DNA from: Parachlorella kessleri
Taxonomy: Eukaryota > Chlorophyta > Trebouxiophyceae > Chlorellales > Chlorellaceae
Assembly: GCA_001598975.1 (NCBI GenBank)
Contig: BBXU01000067.1
Location: 1-58,118, forward strand
Reading direction: 5' to 3'
Length of the DNA: 58,118 nucleotides
Positions 34,236-45,200 of this stretch are shown in pieces; the first letter of the stretch is position 1, and the number at the start of each line of letters is the position of its first letter. A program made the translations under genes and the position numbers. The notes beneath the pieces are model-generated. The model was not told the DNA's origin. It saw nothing but the letters and a program-made list of their open reading frames with translations, and did not search any database.

Positions 34236-34915
34236 ACCTTGTTGTTCTTCTTCAGTGATCAAAGCAGACTCGGGCTGAACAGCAGGGGAGAAGCGAGCGG
34301 GCCTGCAACCATTAACAGTGGCATCATCGAGTGTAAGTGGCCACGTGTTTGTCAAGGGCGAGACCCTTGCTGACGCGTGAATGAAGCACATGCGTTGGAC
34401 CAATGCTCATAAGGCTGGGCGGCAGACTTACATAGCGTAGACAGTCTTCGAGACTTGATGCATATGACGCAGGGGTGATCGCTGGGACACGAGGAGTGAA
34501 AGTGGTTGTGGCAACCGTCAGAAAGCTATGAAGACTTGTCTGCCTTCGTTCGATCCGTGCAGCATGCTGCAGCACCACACCAACTACGGTACACATAGCA
34601 GTACCTGGGCCAGCAGTGGCCACTTGACTCATTGACCAATCTTCTGGGCATGGGCCGCAGGTGTAGGCCCCCCTCCCCAGCTGTAACCATGGCTGTAGCT
34701 GCACGTCTCTACCAGCTACGTTGCCCCTGCTCCTCAACGCAGCCTCACAGGTCGACTTAGCGTCTGACCTTGCACGGTTCCTGCCAAGGTCATTACAGTT
34801 ATGTGGCGTAAATAATGAAGCTGACCCTCCACAGCTATAAGCACATAAGCTCCACATGGCTTACAGGCCTGGCAGTCGGAAAAAGTTCAAAGCTCTATAA
34901 GCGCACTTCCCACCG
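34236..34915. other. Interval between the deaminase-like copies
   Basis: Probably contains the missing 5' exon(s) and promoter of copy A and the 3' UTR of copy B. A minus-strand frame open from 34403 stops at 34212, overlapping the start of the clear CAE frame; its relation to the gene is unresolved. Confidence 0.4.
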
Positions 34916-35590
34916 TCAAGGCTCCTGCTCCTCCTGCCCTGACCACTTCTTCAGTGCCCTACGCTGGCCTTTTGTGAGCTTGGCCCTAGGGGCACCACCG
35001 TCGGTGAGCCTGCCACTAAACAGCGCCCCGCTGCTGAGGCTGCAGTGAACACGGAGGTCAAACCTCACTAGCTCCTTTGCGCACAAGACGCAGGGTGCTG
35101 CGCAGCCTAAAGAACCGTCGGAGCGCTGCCTGACAACTGTAACGTCTGCTCCCAGCTTGCGACGAACCCAGGCCGTCACCGAGTGGGCTGGCACACCGTG
35201 GCGCCGCGCCGCTTCCTCAAACCTCTGCAGAAGCCTGCACAGCATACGGAAAGCTCGCTTTCATGTGAGCCTTGGAAGGCATCAGACTGGCGCTTGGTCC
35301 GCCTCCACTCTACCAGTCCCCATCATTAAGCCAAGCACGACAGAAGGCATGCCCCAAGAGCGAGGGAACGAGAGCTTTGGCATAGTTAACTGGAGTTATG
35401 CACAGTCTTACCAAGCCCTGCCTTTACCACTTCCGTCACAAAGGTCGCGTAAGGGTAACTCCTTCTCCACGTTTAGGTACTGTCGCCAGCTAAGGTGGTG
35501 CAAACACAAGCCATCCACCCCCCCCCCCTTACCTCCGTTCTGCACAGCAGCGGTGGTTGCTCTCGACTGTGGGTTCAGTGTTTCCCTTTT
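34916..35590 (-). CDS. Deaminase-like zinc protein, copy B
   Basis: Paralogue of copy A. Clear exons: one ending at 35533 (start near 35590 or upstream) and 34916-35234. The first ends SNHRCCAERR; the second reads LLQRFEEAARRHGVPAHSV, WVRRKLGADVTVVRQRSDG, PCVLCAKELVRFDLRVHC, FSGRLTDGGAPRAKLTKGQ and a Lys/Glu-rich end. Zinc-site residues would be the Cys of CAE and both Cys of PCVLC, with the Glu of CAE as catalytic acid. A candidate first exon lies at 35679-35600 (MPMRPMTLAPSAAYDNIF), but no splice joins it in frame with confidence. Together with copy A this is a tandem duplication with conserved intron position. Which base or nucleoside it might act on, or whether it is active, cannot be told. 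Confidence 0.65.
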
Positions 35591-35878
35591 TTGTGTTTGA
35601 CGTCCTCTTTAGTGAAGAAAGCCGCGAAGATGTTGTCGTAAGCCGCAGAGGGAGCCAGTGTCATGGGGCGCATGGGCATGGCAATGACTGTTTTGGGTGA
35701 GAGATAAGCCATACGATCAGTTTAGGGAGCGCGAGGTGAAAGAGCAAACGCTTGCTGCAAGCTCTTCCTTATGATGGCTGTGCTTTGCTGCCTGCTGCGG
35801 TCCACTTGGTTCCGGACGAGTTCTTCCACTGCAAACACTACAGACGCTGCAAGCGCTGCCTAATACCATGCTAATAAG

Positions 35879-37814
35879 ATGGACTCCGAGGCTGTCAAAG
35901 GTACCCGGGCACATGCGTGCATGTCGTGTGGCGTTCCCTTTGCAGTGAGGTGTCAGCCCTTTCTGCTGGCGTTGCTCAGCCAGCCTTGTATGCTGGCCCA
36001 CAGTACTCAAGCCCCCTGCAGGCAACTGGCAGCTCCAAGAGGAAGAGCTGTGTGCGGTGCGGAGCATCTATGGCGAGGAGGCCGTGGTTTGTGTTGACGC
36101 ACACTCTTTCCGAGTGTCGGTACCCGAGGAGGGAGGAGCCAATGTGGCTCTTGCCTTCTACCTCCCGGACAGCTACCCCTCATTGACGCCGCCCGTGTTT
36201 GAGCTGCGCTCGGACTACCTGCCGGGCGGGGTGGTGGAGGAGCTCATTCGTGAGCTGGAGGCAGCCTTCTCACCAGGTAGGGCACAGGCTGGCTACCTTT
36301 ACTGTCTGTAATGCTCGACAAGGGAGCCACCTTGGGGTTGCCTTCCTTGCGGGTGGTGTCAGTACAGCGGAAGTCGCACCCCTGGAGCGGCCCTGCTGAT
36401 GTGGGTTTCCTTGCAGCGCATGCCACTCCTGTCTGGCCTTCCTTATTTGTGGCTCCTAAGCTCGGGGCGGGTAGATATCATTAAGCCAACATGAGAAGTG
36501 ATGCGGCCCATTGTCGCCCTGCGCAGGAGAGGTGGTGCTCTTCACTTGGATCGAGCACTTGCGGGAGAGGTGGCTGGAGCTAGCCCCTGGTCCGCAGCAG
36601 GAAGCAGAGCAGGATTTGCCAGGCCATGCCGGGGCGGAAGCGCTTTCCGCGGTGAGAGAAGTGTCCATGCAGGCATACAGCAGGTGTCGGCCTAAACGTT
36701 GGTGAAGGCAGTCCCTCAATCGGGGGTATCTGGGGTGCTAGATGGCCTGGAGGAAGGGCCAGATATCGGCCTACCAGTGGCCCAGGCCAAGTAGCAGACG
36801 GAGAGCTCTGGGTCATGACTTTGTCAACCTCGCCCTGCCCACTCCCTCACCCCTGGCAGGCCTCGCTGGACGGTCCAGAATCAGCAGGGATTCTCTCAGA
36901 TGCTGCCCCTGCCGGGCCATTCGATGATCCGTTGGAGGCCCGCCAGCTGGTTATGGCTGAGATGGTGGACGGCATTGTGCATGGGGAGCCATTCACAGAG
37001 AAACGGTCCACCTTCCAAGCACACCTTGCGCCTGTGACCAACATACAGCAGGTGTGGGGGTGTGGGCCCGCTTGCTCATCTGGGGTGATTGGCCATGAAG
37101 GACCAGGTTGGCTGAGCGGGTGGTGGCATACACCTGCTACAGACTGCTGCATGATCAGGCTGGGAGCGCAGACCTGCCACCAGACGTAAAGCTTGCAGCT
37201 TGTCGGTCCACCCAGCCCGGTTTAGAGCTCTCGTGGCTACTTGTATGCTGATGCTGCAAGGCCTTCGTGTCCTTTGCCAGGTGGAGGCGGTAATGGATGT
37301 CCTCCTCCAGAACAACAAGATTCGGGCGGCTACACATAACATCATGGCGTACAGGATAGAGCAGCATGAGAAGGGCACGTTTCAGCAAGTGAGTGTGGAG
37401 GCTTGCAGATAGCTAAAAGAGGTTGTTGGCTGCCAGTGATCGACTTGGGTACTTGTGGCACATGCATGCCGCTGTTGTTGGGAGTGACCCTGCAGAATGG
37501 CATCCGCGGTTGCAATCGCCAGGAGGCCAATGTCTCGCTCGAGAAAGGAGTCTACTGCGGTGCAGGACTGTGATGACGATGGGGAGGCGGCTGCCGGTGG
37601 GCGGCTTTTGCACCTGCTACAGATGGTGGACGCACGCGATGTAGTGGTGGTGGTGTCGCGCTGGTACGGGGGAACTTTGCTGGGACCGGCTAGATTCACA
37701 CACATCAACAATGCTGCCAGGGAGCTGTTGGACAGTTGTGGGTATATCCAAGGGCGTGGGGGGGGTCACAGCAGTAAAGGCAAGGGCAAGGCTAGGGGTG
37801 GCAGCCGAAAATAG
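35879..37814 (+). CDS. IMPACT/YIH1 family protein (RWD plus UPF0029)
   Basis: IMPACT proteins bind GCN1 and restrain the eIF2-alpha kinase GCN2. Six exons: 35879-35900, 36022-36276, 36527-36651, 36860-37051, 37281-37388, 37566-37814; 951 nt, 316 residues, all in phase. The RWD domain spans about residues 8-95 (EEELCAVRSIYGEEAV, then FYLPDSYPSLTPPVFEL with the YP-x-x-PP signature). A linker of about 60 residues is acidic. The UPF0029 domain follows, with EKRSTFQAHLAPVTN, TFQQDCDDDGEAAAGGRLLH and VSRWYGGTLLGPARFTHINN. A Gly/Lys-rich basic tail ends the protein. The first exon encodes only seven codons, which is short but in phase and supported by the following exon. Confidence 0.95.
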
Positions 37815-38720
37815 GGGTGCCGGCCTTTGTGGGCCGGACGCAGCTGTACAGATGATTGGTTCGAGATGAGGAGACATACAGTGGCCTGGACTTGGTAGCC
37901 CCTTTCAGCATTGTCGCACTGCTACTTGGTGTCAAAGTAATGTTTGTAGGGACTGGCTGTATGAGAGGGGGGATTTGCGCATGACTTCGTGTTTGGCGAG
38001 ACAACTTCCTGCAGTGCCACCCTTGGGCAGGAACTAGGACCTCTTCAGAGCAGCATACCTACCTTTGGACAGACGTGGGGAGTTAGGCATCAGTCAGTGT
38101 ATTGCCGCATGTGCACAGTGTGCTCAGCTCAACCTCGCGCTGACACATGGAATGGATCCTGAGCATCATCCTACAAGCATCATCCTACTGGCCAATGGCA
38201 TTGGCAAGACGCCTGACTCGCTCAATGAAGCCTATGGATGCTGTCACCACACAGTTGGTTCCACCTTGCTGTCACCAATACAGTCTCCACCCTGGAACAC
38301 ACCAGTCTACACCAGGAACCCCTCCACTGCCGTGTCCAGCTGGAAACAGCACAGGTGTCAAGTCCCCATGCTTCAGTTTGGACAGAGTAGGTGGCCCGAC
38401 CCCAGAACATTGCGCTCCAAGGCACTCCATGGCCATTACCACAAGCCCCACACGACCGTCGCCGATAGTCCTATTTGAGTCGCAGGTCTCAATGGCTCAG
38501 TCCCCTCACTGCTCACTCGTGGCTACCACACAGGGTTTGGATTCATACGTTTGGATGATAGTGCTACAGTATTGCTGTACTCTGCCGAGCCCACCCCTTA
38601 ACACACCTTTCCTCCCTCCATGGCGCGGACCACCCAGCCCACAACACTATATCCTCAAGTTTGGGAACACAGCCCGCCGCAAACTGCTCTCATGCCCACA
38701 ACAATCCTCATGCCTTAGCC
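37815..38720. other. Gap between convergent genes
   Basis: 3' UTRs of the IMPACT gene and of the unidentified minus-strand gene. Contains a short internal repeat of GCATCATCCTAC (near 38164 and 38178). No other gene supported. Confidence 0.5.
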
Positions 38721-39766
38721 TCAGCTGACATGCTTGTAGACGGCACATAGCCTCGCAGGCTTGAACACCTTTGCCTGCGCAAGCACCACGAAGAGCAAGT
38801 GTTCTTGCTCGAGGAGTGCTGACTGTGCTACCTTCTGCACCATAGAACCCACCACCTGCAGAGTGTGTGCTGGGGACACATGCCCTGCCTTGAGTATGCC
38901 AGCAGGCCCTCCAGGCATGGACTCCCTGGCAAGCTTCAACACCTCTGCCAGCCAAGCGCCACTGACCTGGAACATGAAGTTGGGAGGCACCTGCAGGATC
39001 AAAGCAGGGGTGTGGGTGGGTGGGTGGGGGGGGGGGTCACCGCAGCTCACGACGTAGTGGAGACAGGGCCGAGCCAGTCTGCAGCCGCTGCCTCCCAAAG
39101 ACAATGGTTAGGGGCTTCCATGCTGACACAACAGCAACCAGGCAGTGGCAGGCAGGTCGCCTCCAGCCAGGCTAGTAATTCCGAGGGTCCACATCAACAG
39201 CACATACCGCGAGTCCCTAACACGTGGGGTGGGCACACAGATCAATTGGTCATGACCCGCAGGGCGCCTCACATTGATGATTGTGTACCCTGGGTCCTCC
39301 TGGTACCTCTCAAACTGCGCCGGCATGCCCTTCTTAGTCCCGGGGCTGTAGGGTACCGGCTGGAACAGCACCTCCGTAAACTCAACCCCAGTCCCCTCTG
39401 GGAGGTTGCACTGTTGGGCCACCTGCGAAGTAGGCGCCACTGCTGTCAGCCTGGGTTCCAGAGGTCCCAGCCTTGGCCTTCACCTCAGCTGGCCCCACAG
39501 CAATTGGGAAACAACACAGCAGCCTGCCTCGGCACCTCGAAGGTGAGTGAGCCGAGCGTGTACTGTGGATAGACATTACTATAAGTGCATGGCACGGGCC
39601 GCCAACCTGTTGCCGGAAGGGTTCGCTGTGCAGCAGCTGGAACAGCACCTCCTGGGCCACCGTGTCCAGTGTGAAGCTCCCGTCAAAGCTCTCTACAGCC
39701 TTGAGGCCCATCCTGTTGACCAACAAGGCAAACAAGGAACACTCCCGGGAGTTGGTGCTTGTTGCA
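38721..39766 (-). CDS. Unidentified protein, at least four exons
   Basis: Consistent phase-0 exons: one ending at 39607 (start near 39766), 39536-39562, 39273-39422 and 38721-38990. The first contains SLFALLVNRMGLKAVESFDG and TVAQEVLFQLLHSEPFRQQ; then YTLGSLTFE; then VAQQCNLPEGTGVEFTEVLF and PVPYSPGTKKGMPAQFERYQ; then VPPNFMFQVSGAWLAEVLKL and a helical tail rich in Ala, Val and Lys. The sequence looks like a folded domain rather than low complexity, but I do not recognise it. The N-terminus is not resolved; a stretch around 39870-39790 (KMGDKVRVAPSAFPQ) may be an upstream exon. It is divergent from the PhyH gene. Confidence 0.55.
39011..39036 (+). repeat. G-rich (GTGGG)n tract
   Basis: TGTGGGTGGGTGGGTGGG followed by a run of G, in an intron of the unidentified minus-strand gene. 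Confidence 0.8.
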
Positions 39767-40201
39767 GGTTGCTGACCTTGGCACTTGGGGGAACGCACTT
39801 GGGGCAACCCGCACCTTGTCACCCATCTTGCTTGTCGGCGGGGTCTCCGTGACTGCATTGTGTGCTGACGAGAATTTGAGGACAGCTGCCTGGCGTGTCC
39901 CTTGAACGCCCAAGGTACTGCCAGGCTGGTGGTCATGACATGGGCGTGCATGATAGGCCTGTAGACAGAAAGTTGCTAATACTATTGGATGAATGACGCA
40001 CCGTACTAATCCCAGAAACCTTAAGGGGTTGGGCCTTTTGAGGATGTCTGTCCAGCATGTCCAGCTTGGCAGTGCCAGCTGGCATCCTTTGAATCAAGAC
40101 ACTTGCCGCTTGCTCGAATAGAGCCTAGATAAAGCCATAGAGCGTCGTTTGATAGCAGCCAAAGCGCAGGACAGAGTGGCATGCCGGTGCCTAGCTCAGA
40201 C

Positions 40202-41948
40202 ATGGCGCTAGCTCATACAATCCTGCAGCAGCTTGAAGACCAAGGGTTTGCTGTTATCAGGGACTTTATAACAGCACAACAGCTGGAGGAGCTCAGAAGG
40301 GTAAGGGATGCCTGTAAGGTGGTCGACCTGCTTCATGTCACATACCTGTCACCTGACTAACGGGCTTGGGAAGCCTTCACACCTTGGTTCACAATACCGC
40401 TGGCCTCAGGAGAGTGAGATACTGTACGAGCTGGCAGCTGAGGGCAGTCACAGGGATGCCAGTCCCTGGGGTGCTTCCGACAGCACCGGCTCCTGCATCT
40501 ATGAAGCCGTCCCTGCGCCCCTGTGCACCCCCACCACCAGGGCTGGCTATGATGCCTACAAGCTGGCGCGCACAAGGCAGCCACTGGGCCCGGGGGTCTG
40601 GCAGATCGTGTTTGAAACGCAGCTGCCAGAGCTGATTGTGGCGCTGCTGGGCCCTGGCGCGGTGCTCTACAATGACCAGGTGAGAAGTTCGTGTTGAGCA
40701 GGTTTGAACGGGTTTCTACGTTGTAGTTGTCTAGTCTAACAGCGTATTGCCACCTGACCACGCTGCCGTGAGTCCCCCTACGTAGAGGCATGCCAATGAG
40801 AGGAAAACCCGCCATAAAATTGGTCGCAACGCCGACTGGGCATCACTACGTCGCTATCCCAGGGTTCAGAGAGGTGCCCCTGCAAATCCATATGTATTTT
40901 CTAAGCGTGGCAGGTGGTGGGAACAGGGAGTGAGAGGCGAACTAAACTGACAGGGCTGGATGCAGATTGCGCCTGAATACTGCCAGGTTACTAAGCAGCC
41001 CTCTGCCGCTGTGCAGTACATCATCAAGCCGCCCCTCAGCCCCCTCTCCTCCTTTCGCTGGCACCGGGACTCCGACTGGTGCCGCGGCAGTGAAGTACAC
41101 TACCAGCCGTACATCTCCGTATGGGTGGCCCTCGATGACATGTAAGCCATCGCCTGGGTCAGGCCCCAATGAACTCTTATGAGTTGCAGCTGCAGCGAAG
41201 GCAGCGCTGTGTCTCCCCTGCTGGACTGGCCCCGGTGGGTGCATGCAGCAGCATGTTACCATCCTCTTGCATCGCTGTACTGTTTCCCAGCGCTCATGTA
41301 GGGTGGGTGGCACTGCAGGGGCCCAAGGCACGCTGCTGACAGGCAGCACACAGGACACGCACCGTAAGCAGGGGTTTACGTAGGTTTATGTAGGAGCTCG
41401 ACAGCCGCATGCCCCCCGCAGGACGCCCGAGAATGGCTGCTTTGTGGTGCGCCCCGGGAGCCACCTGCAGCAGCCTGGGCCCCACCCACCACCTCCTGCA
41501 CCTCATGGCTGCCACGCCAGCAGTGGCCTGAAGCGCAGTAGCCCTGGCAACCACGGTTGCTGCACTGCTGCTAGCCAGCGCCAACAGGAGGACTGTACCC
41601 CCTGCTCTACGCCTCAGCCAAGCCAAGCCGGCTCCCGCTGTGCCAGCGCTGTGGTCCGTTTCCGAAGCCCAAGCAGCAGCGGCGGCAGTAGCAGCAGCCG
41701 CCGCAGTGCAGGAGCCGGTCGCCCTGTGCGTGAAGGCGGGCACGGCCATCGTCACCCGCGACAGCGTGCTGCACTGCAGCGGGGCCAACCGCAGCATGCA
41801 CAGCAGGAGGGCGTGGATGCCACAGTTCTCGGCGGGGCCCATCACCTGGAGGGGGACGGGGGTGCCCGTGGGGCTGGCCATCTCCCTGCACCCTCCGCCT
41901 GGTGGTGCCCTGGCTGGCGACAGAAGATCCATCCAGGGTACAAAGTAG
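40202..41948 (+). CDS. Phytanoyl-CoA dioxygenase (PhyH) family protein
   Basis: Fe(II)/2-oxoglutarate oxygenase fold. Exons: 40202-40300, 40410-40679, 41017-41141, 41422-41555, 41707-41948; 870 nt, 289 residues, typical length. The start MALAHTILQQLEDQGFAVIR is the usual PhyH beginning. Metal ligands: His and Asp in FRWHRDSDWCRG and the distal His in DSVLHCSGANRS, with a nearby Arg run (HSRRAW) for 2-oxoglutarate. NGCFVVRPGSHL is the conserved strand between them. Intron 4 is inferred because the frame changes between 41533 and 41707; its donor (GTTGCT) is weak and the exact edges are uncertain. After RPGSHL there is a Pro/His/Ser-rich insert. Substrate unknown; the family includes many non-phytanoyl enzymes. 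Confidence 0.85.
40902..40977 (+). repeat. Dispersed repeat R1 copy (forward), in PhyH intron 2
   Basis: CTAAGCGTGGCAGGTGGTGG, GAACAGGGAGTGAGAGG, ACTGACAGGGCTGGATGCAG and ATTGCGCCTGA in R1 order; the GGCTGGACTGGA block is eroded. It ends just before the exon 3 acceptor. Confidence 0.65.
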
Positions 41949-42218
41949 TGCCTGCTGGTAGGCAGCGTGCTACGTACAGAGGGGGACCTGATCGTGACTT
42001 TGACCTGCCGTGGGTTGACCTGGACCATGCAGGGCCTCCACGGATCAGCGTGCACATGGCCTGCCATCCACCCACGGTGGGACTGCTTCGCAATGATACA
42101 ACACACTCTCATTGTACATCGGCCAGCTCAGTAGGGCACACAAGGGCGAGGCAGGCCATGGCCAGCAGCAAGGGTCAGCAACAACAAGTGAAGGAGTGGG
42201 CAGCCGGAGCCCACAGGT

Positions 42219-45200
42219 CTACTGGCTGCCTCTGGCTGCTGCCGCTGCTGGTGCAGCCGGTGTCGGTGTCGCCTTGGCCCGGGCTGCCACAGCTGCTGCT
42301 GCCTTTTTGAAGGCCTGGTCGAGGTCGGCTATCAGGTCATCAACGTCCTCAATGCCAGCTGCATTGCACACAGCCAAAGGGACGGATAAAGGGCTGCAAG
42401 GGTTGCCACGGCTGTGGGTCACGGCGTTGCACGCCGGCAACAACGTCCCTCTGCTCTGATGCCACACTCCACTACCTTCGCTGGGTTTCCGCACTGCCAA
42501 AGAAGGGCACCTGCAGAGTCCCGCTGAAGGCACACACTGCTGTGCACACACTGGGACCACCCCTCTGCTTTCATCCACTTTGCCGTCACCACAACAACAC
42601 CATTGGGAGACTTCCGGCCTCACACAACCTAAGAGACACTACCTGCCACCCTTACCAACAAACCAAAGAGGCGCTGCCCCACTGCCCCAGCAACAATTGG
42701 GCATGCTCAGGCGCCTCGCAAATATCCCTCGCAGCCCCACTACCTGCCCGCCAGCGCCTGACAGGCACGCCCCAGCCTGTCGCCGCCTGCAACCCACCCT
42801 AGGCGACCTTGTGCTCACATGTGCGCGCCACCTGCTGCCACCAGACTCGCATGGGCTCTCTCACCAACCCCACCCCAGGGAGCCCCAGCCGGGCGGGACA
42901 AGCCTATCCCACCTGAGATGCGTACGAGGTCGTCGGGCAGGCCCCGGGCCGCCCGCACCTCCGAGGGTATGGATGCGTGGCTCATGAAGCAGGGCATGGA
43001 GATGAGGGACACCACGTTCCCAAAGCTCACGGTGATCTTGTACAGCTGCGTCTCGCGGCACACCACCTCTGACACATCAGAGTCGCCGGTGATGAAGGAG
43101 AGGATCGAGCCAGCGCTGGTGGCCTGCAATACTAGCAGGGGCCAGGGAGGGAGGGAAAGGAGGGGGAGGGTGATGCGGCGGCCGTGGCCAACAAACCAGT
43201 GACGAGGCTGCTTTGCCTGTTGGGGGCGGGCCTCATGCAACCCGGCCATGTGGAGGGCTGTCGGTACAGCAATGTGGTACTAGCAAACCTGCATGCCCCC
43301 CAAAGGCCACTCCAAGTCACACTCCCCACCCAGAGTTAAGTACCTCAGTGCCAGCTCCACCTGCAATTCCAGTGGGCTCAGCTTGTCTCGGGGAGACCTA
43401 CCAGACTAGAAGCCAGGCAAGACCTAGACCATCACTTACTCAACCCTGTCAGACACTGCACCCCTACCTCTCCCTTGTTCGCACTGCCCTGCCACCAACG
43501 ACAACGGCTACCTCCCACCCTGGCGGCCGATGGCGTCCACCCCACCTGACTAAAGTGCACGTCGTGCCCGGGGTGGCTCTGCAGCCCCGGGTAGTTGACC
43601 CGCTGGACCATGGGGTGCGCCGCCAGCCAGGCTGCCAGCTTGGCTGCATTGTCCGCCTGGCGCTCCATGCGCAGGGCCATGGTCTTGATGCCGCGGAGGA
43701 GCAGCCAGCAGTCAAAGGGGCCCAGGCCGGTGCCCTCGGCGTTCTGCGGGGGTGGGAGGGAGGGACGGACGGGTGGAGGGCCTGGTGCTAGAGGTGTGGG
43801 TGGGTGGGTGGGTGGGTGGGGGGTGCAGCATGTGAGGTTGAAGGCAGCTGGCAAGGCTTCCACCATCAGGAGTTGAGATACGGTGGCAACTGCGCGTAGT
43901 GTTACCTGCACAAAGTAGATGCGGTCCGCCAAGTCCTTGCCCCGCACGGCCAGGGTGCCCGCGGTCACGTCGGAGTGCCCCCCGATGAACTTGGTGGCGC
44001 TGATCATGGCAATATCGGCGCCCAGGTCCAGCGGTCGCTGGTAGCCCATGCACAGGATGCTGTTGTCCACGCAGACCTGGTTGAAAAGGAGGCAAGGTAA
44101 AAGCACGGGGTTAACAGCTTGCACAGGGGGTCGCTGGCCGCCGCGTAACCCTGGGAAGGACGCAGCTCGGTGCATGCAGCACATGAGAGCCAGGCGCAGG
44201 CTGTTGCGGGGCGGTGCGGGCCGGACCGGCGGGGGAAGTGACAGGAGCCGAGTGGGCAGGCTTGGGACGGGTGCACAGGGCCGGGGAGGGTGCTCACTGC
44301 CATCAGCAGGCGTGGGGCCAGTTACAGCCCCGGGATGCAGGAATGGCAGCCCCCTTCAACGCTCCCACCAGATGTGGGGTGCATGCCGCACCTAGCCTAC
44401 CGTGCCCAACAAGCGGCAATCACCTGGCCACGTACCCTTGGGTTCGGATGGCTACCACCAACGCCACCGGCCCAGGGTGCTCCCCATTCACCCCCTAGGA
44501 CCGCGATGGCCCAAGTAGCGCCAACTCACCAGCGCGCCTGCTGCGTGTGCCATGTTGCAGATGGCTCTTATGTCGCAGACCGTCAGCCGCGGGTTGGTGG
44601 GGCTCTCCAGCATGACCAGCTTGGTCTTGCCCGGGACGATAGCCGCACCCACAGCCCTGCACGGCGCGAGCGGCACGTTGTGCTCAAGCCAGTCGACTGA
44701 ATCCCTGGGTTATGTGTGAGCCAGTTTGGGCATGAAGTGCGGCCACTGAGGTGCAGCTTCCCTTGTCTTCCCTTGTCCTCCGGGCTGAACACGCCAAAAT
44801 GCTGCATGAGAATATTGCCAGTTGATTGAGGACATACAACACATTACGGCAGCCCACCCCCTCTTTGATTCCTAGCGAGTTAGCCTATAAGGCTAGCTAT
44901 TATGGTATCCATGCGTGGTCGGCCTCGTGCAGTGGTGTACCATTTCCCTCATCACAGGGGCGTGATTGAATATGATCATGCATCTCCCAACTATCATGGG
45001 CAGACCAACATGCACCATCATACCAGTTCGGTAGTCCCACCAGAGATTACTGACGAGAATGGCCACCTCAGGCCTGGTGAGATAGATGCACCAGGCGACT
45101 CACTCCAGGTCGGAGGTGTCCACATTTGTGACAGACACGTCTGCGTTGGGCACTATCCGTGACAGCAGCCTGCTGGTGCCGCCGTAAAGATCATCGCCTG

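Noticed and set aside
38147..38728. 193-codon open frame on the plus strand
   Set aside because: Lies in the 3' flank of two convergent genes, with His/Pro/Thr-rich composition and no motif.
39536..39562. The 27-nt exon of the unidentified minus-strand gene as a sequencing or model artefact
   Set aside because: Kept instead as an exon because both splice sites are good, the phase is 0 on both sides, and skipping past its donor meets a stop (GCCAGC TGA).
41294..42112. 272-codon open frame on the minus strand
   Set aside because: It lies opposite the PhyH exons, whose metal-binding motifs are on the plus strand. GC-rich codons keep the reverse frame open.
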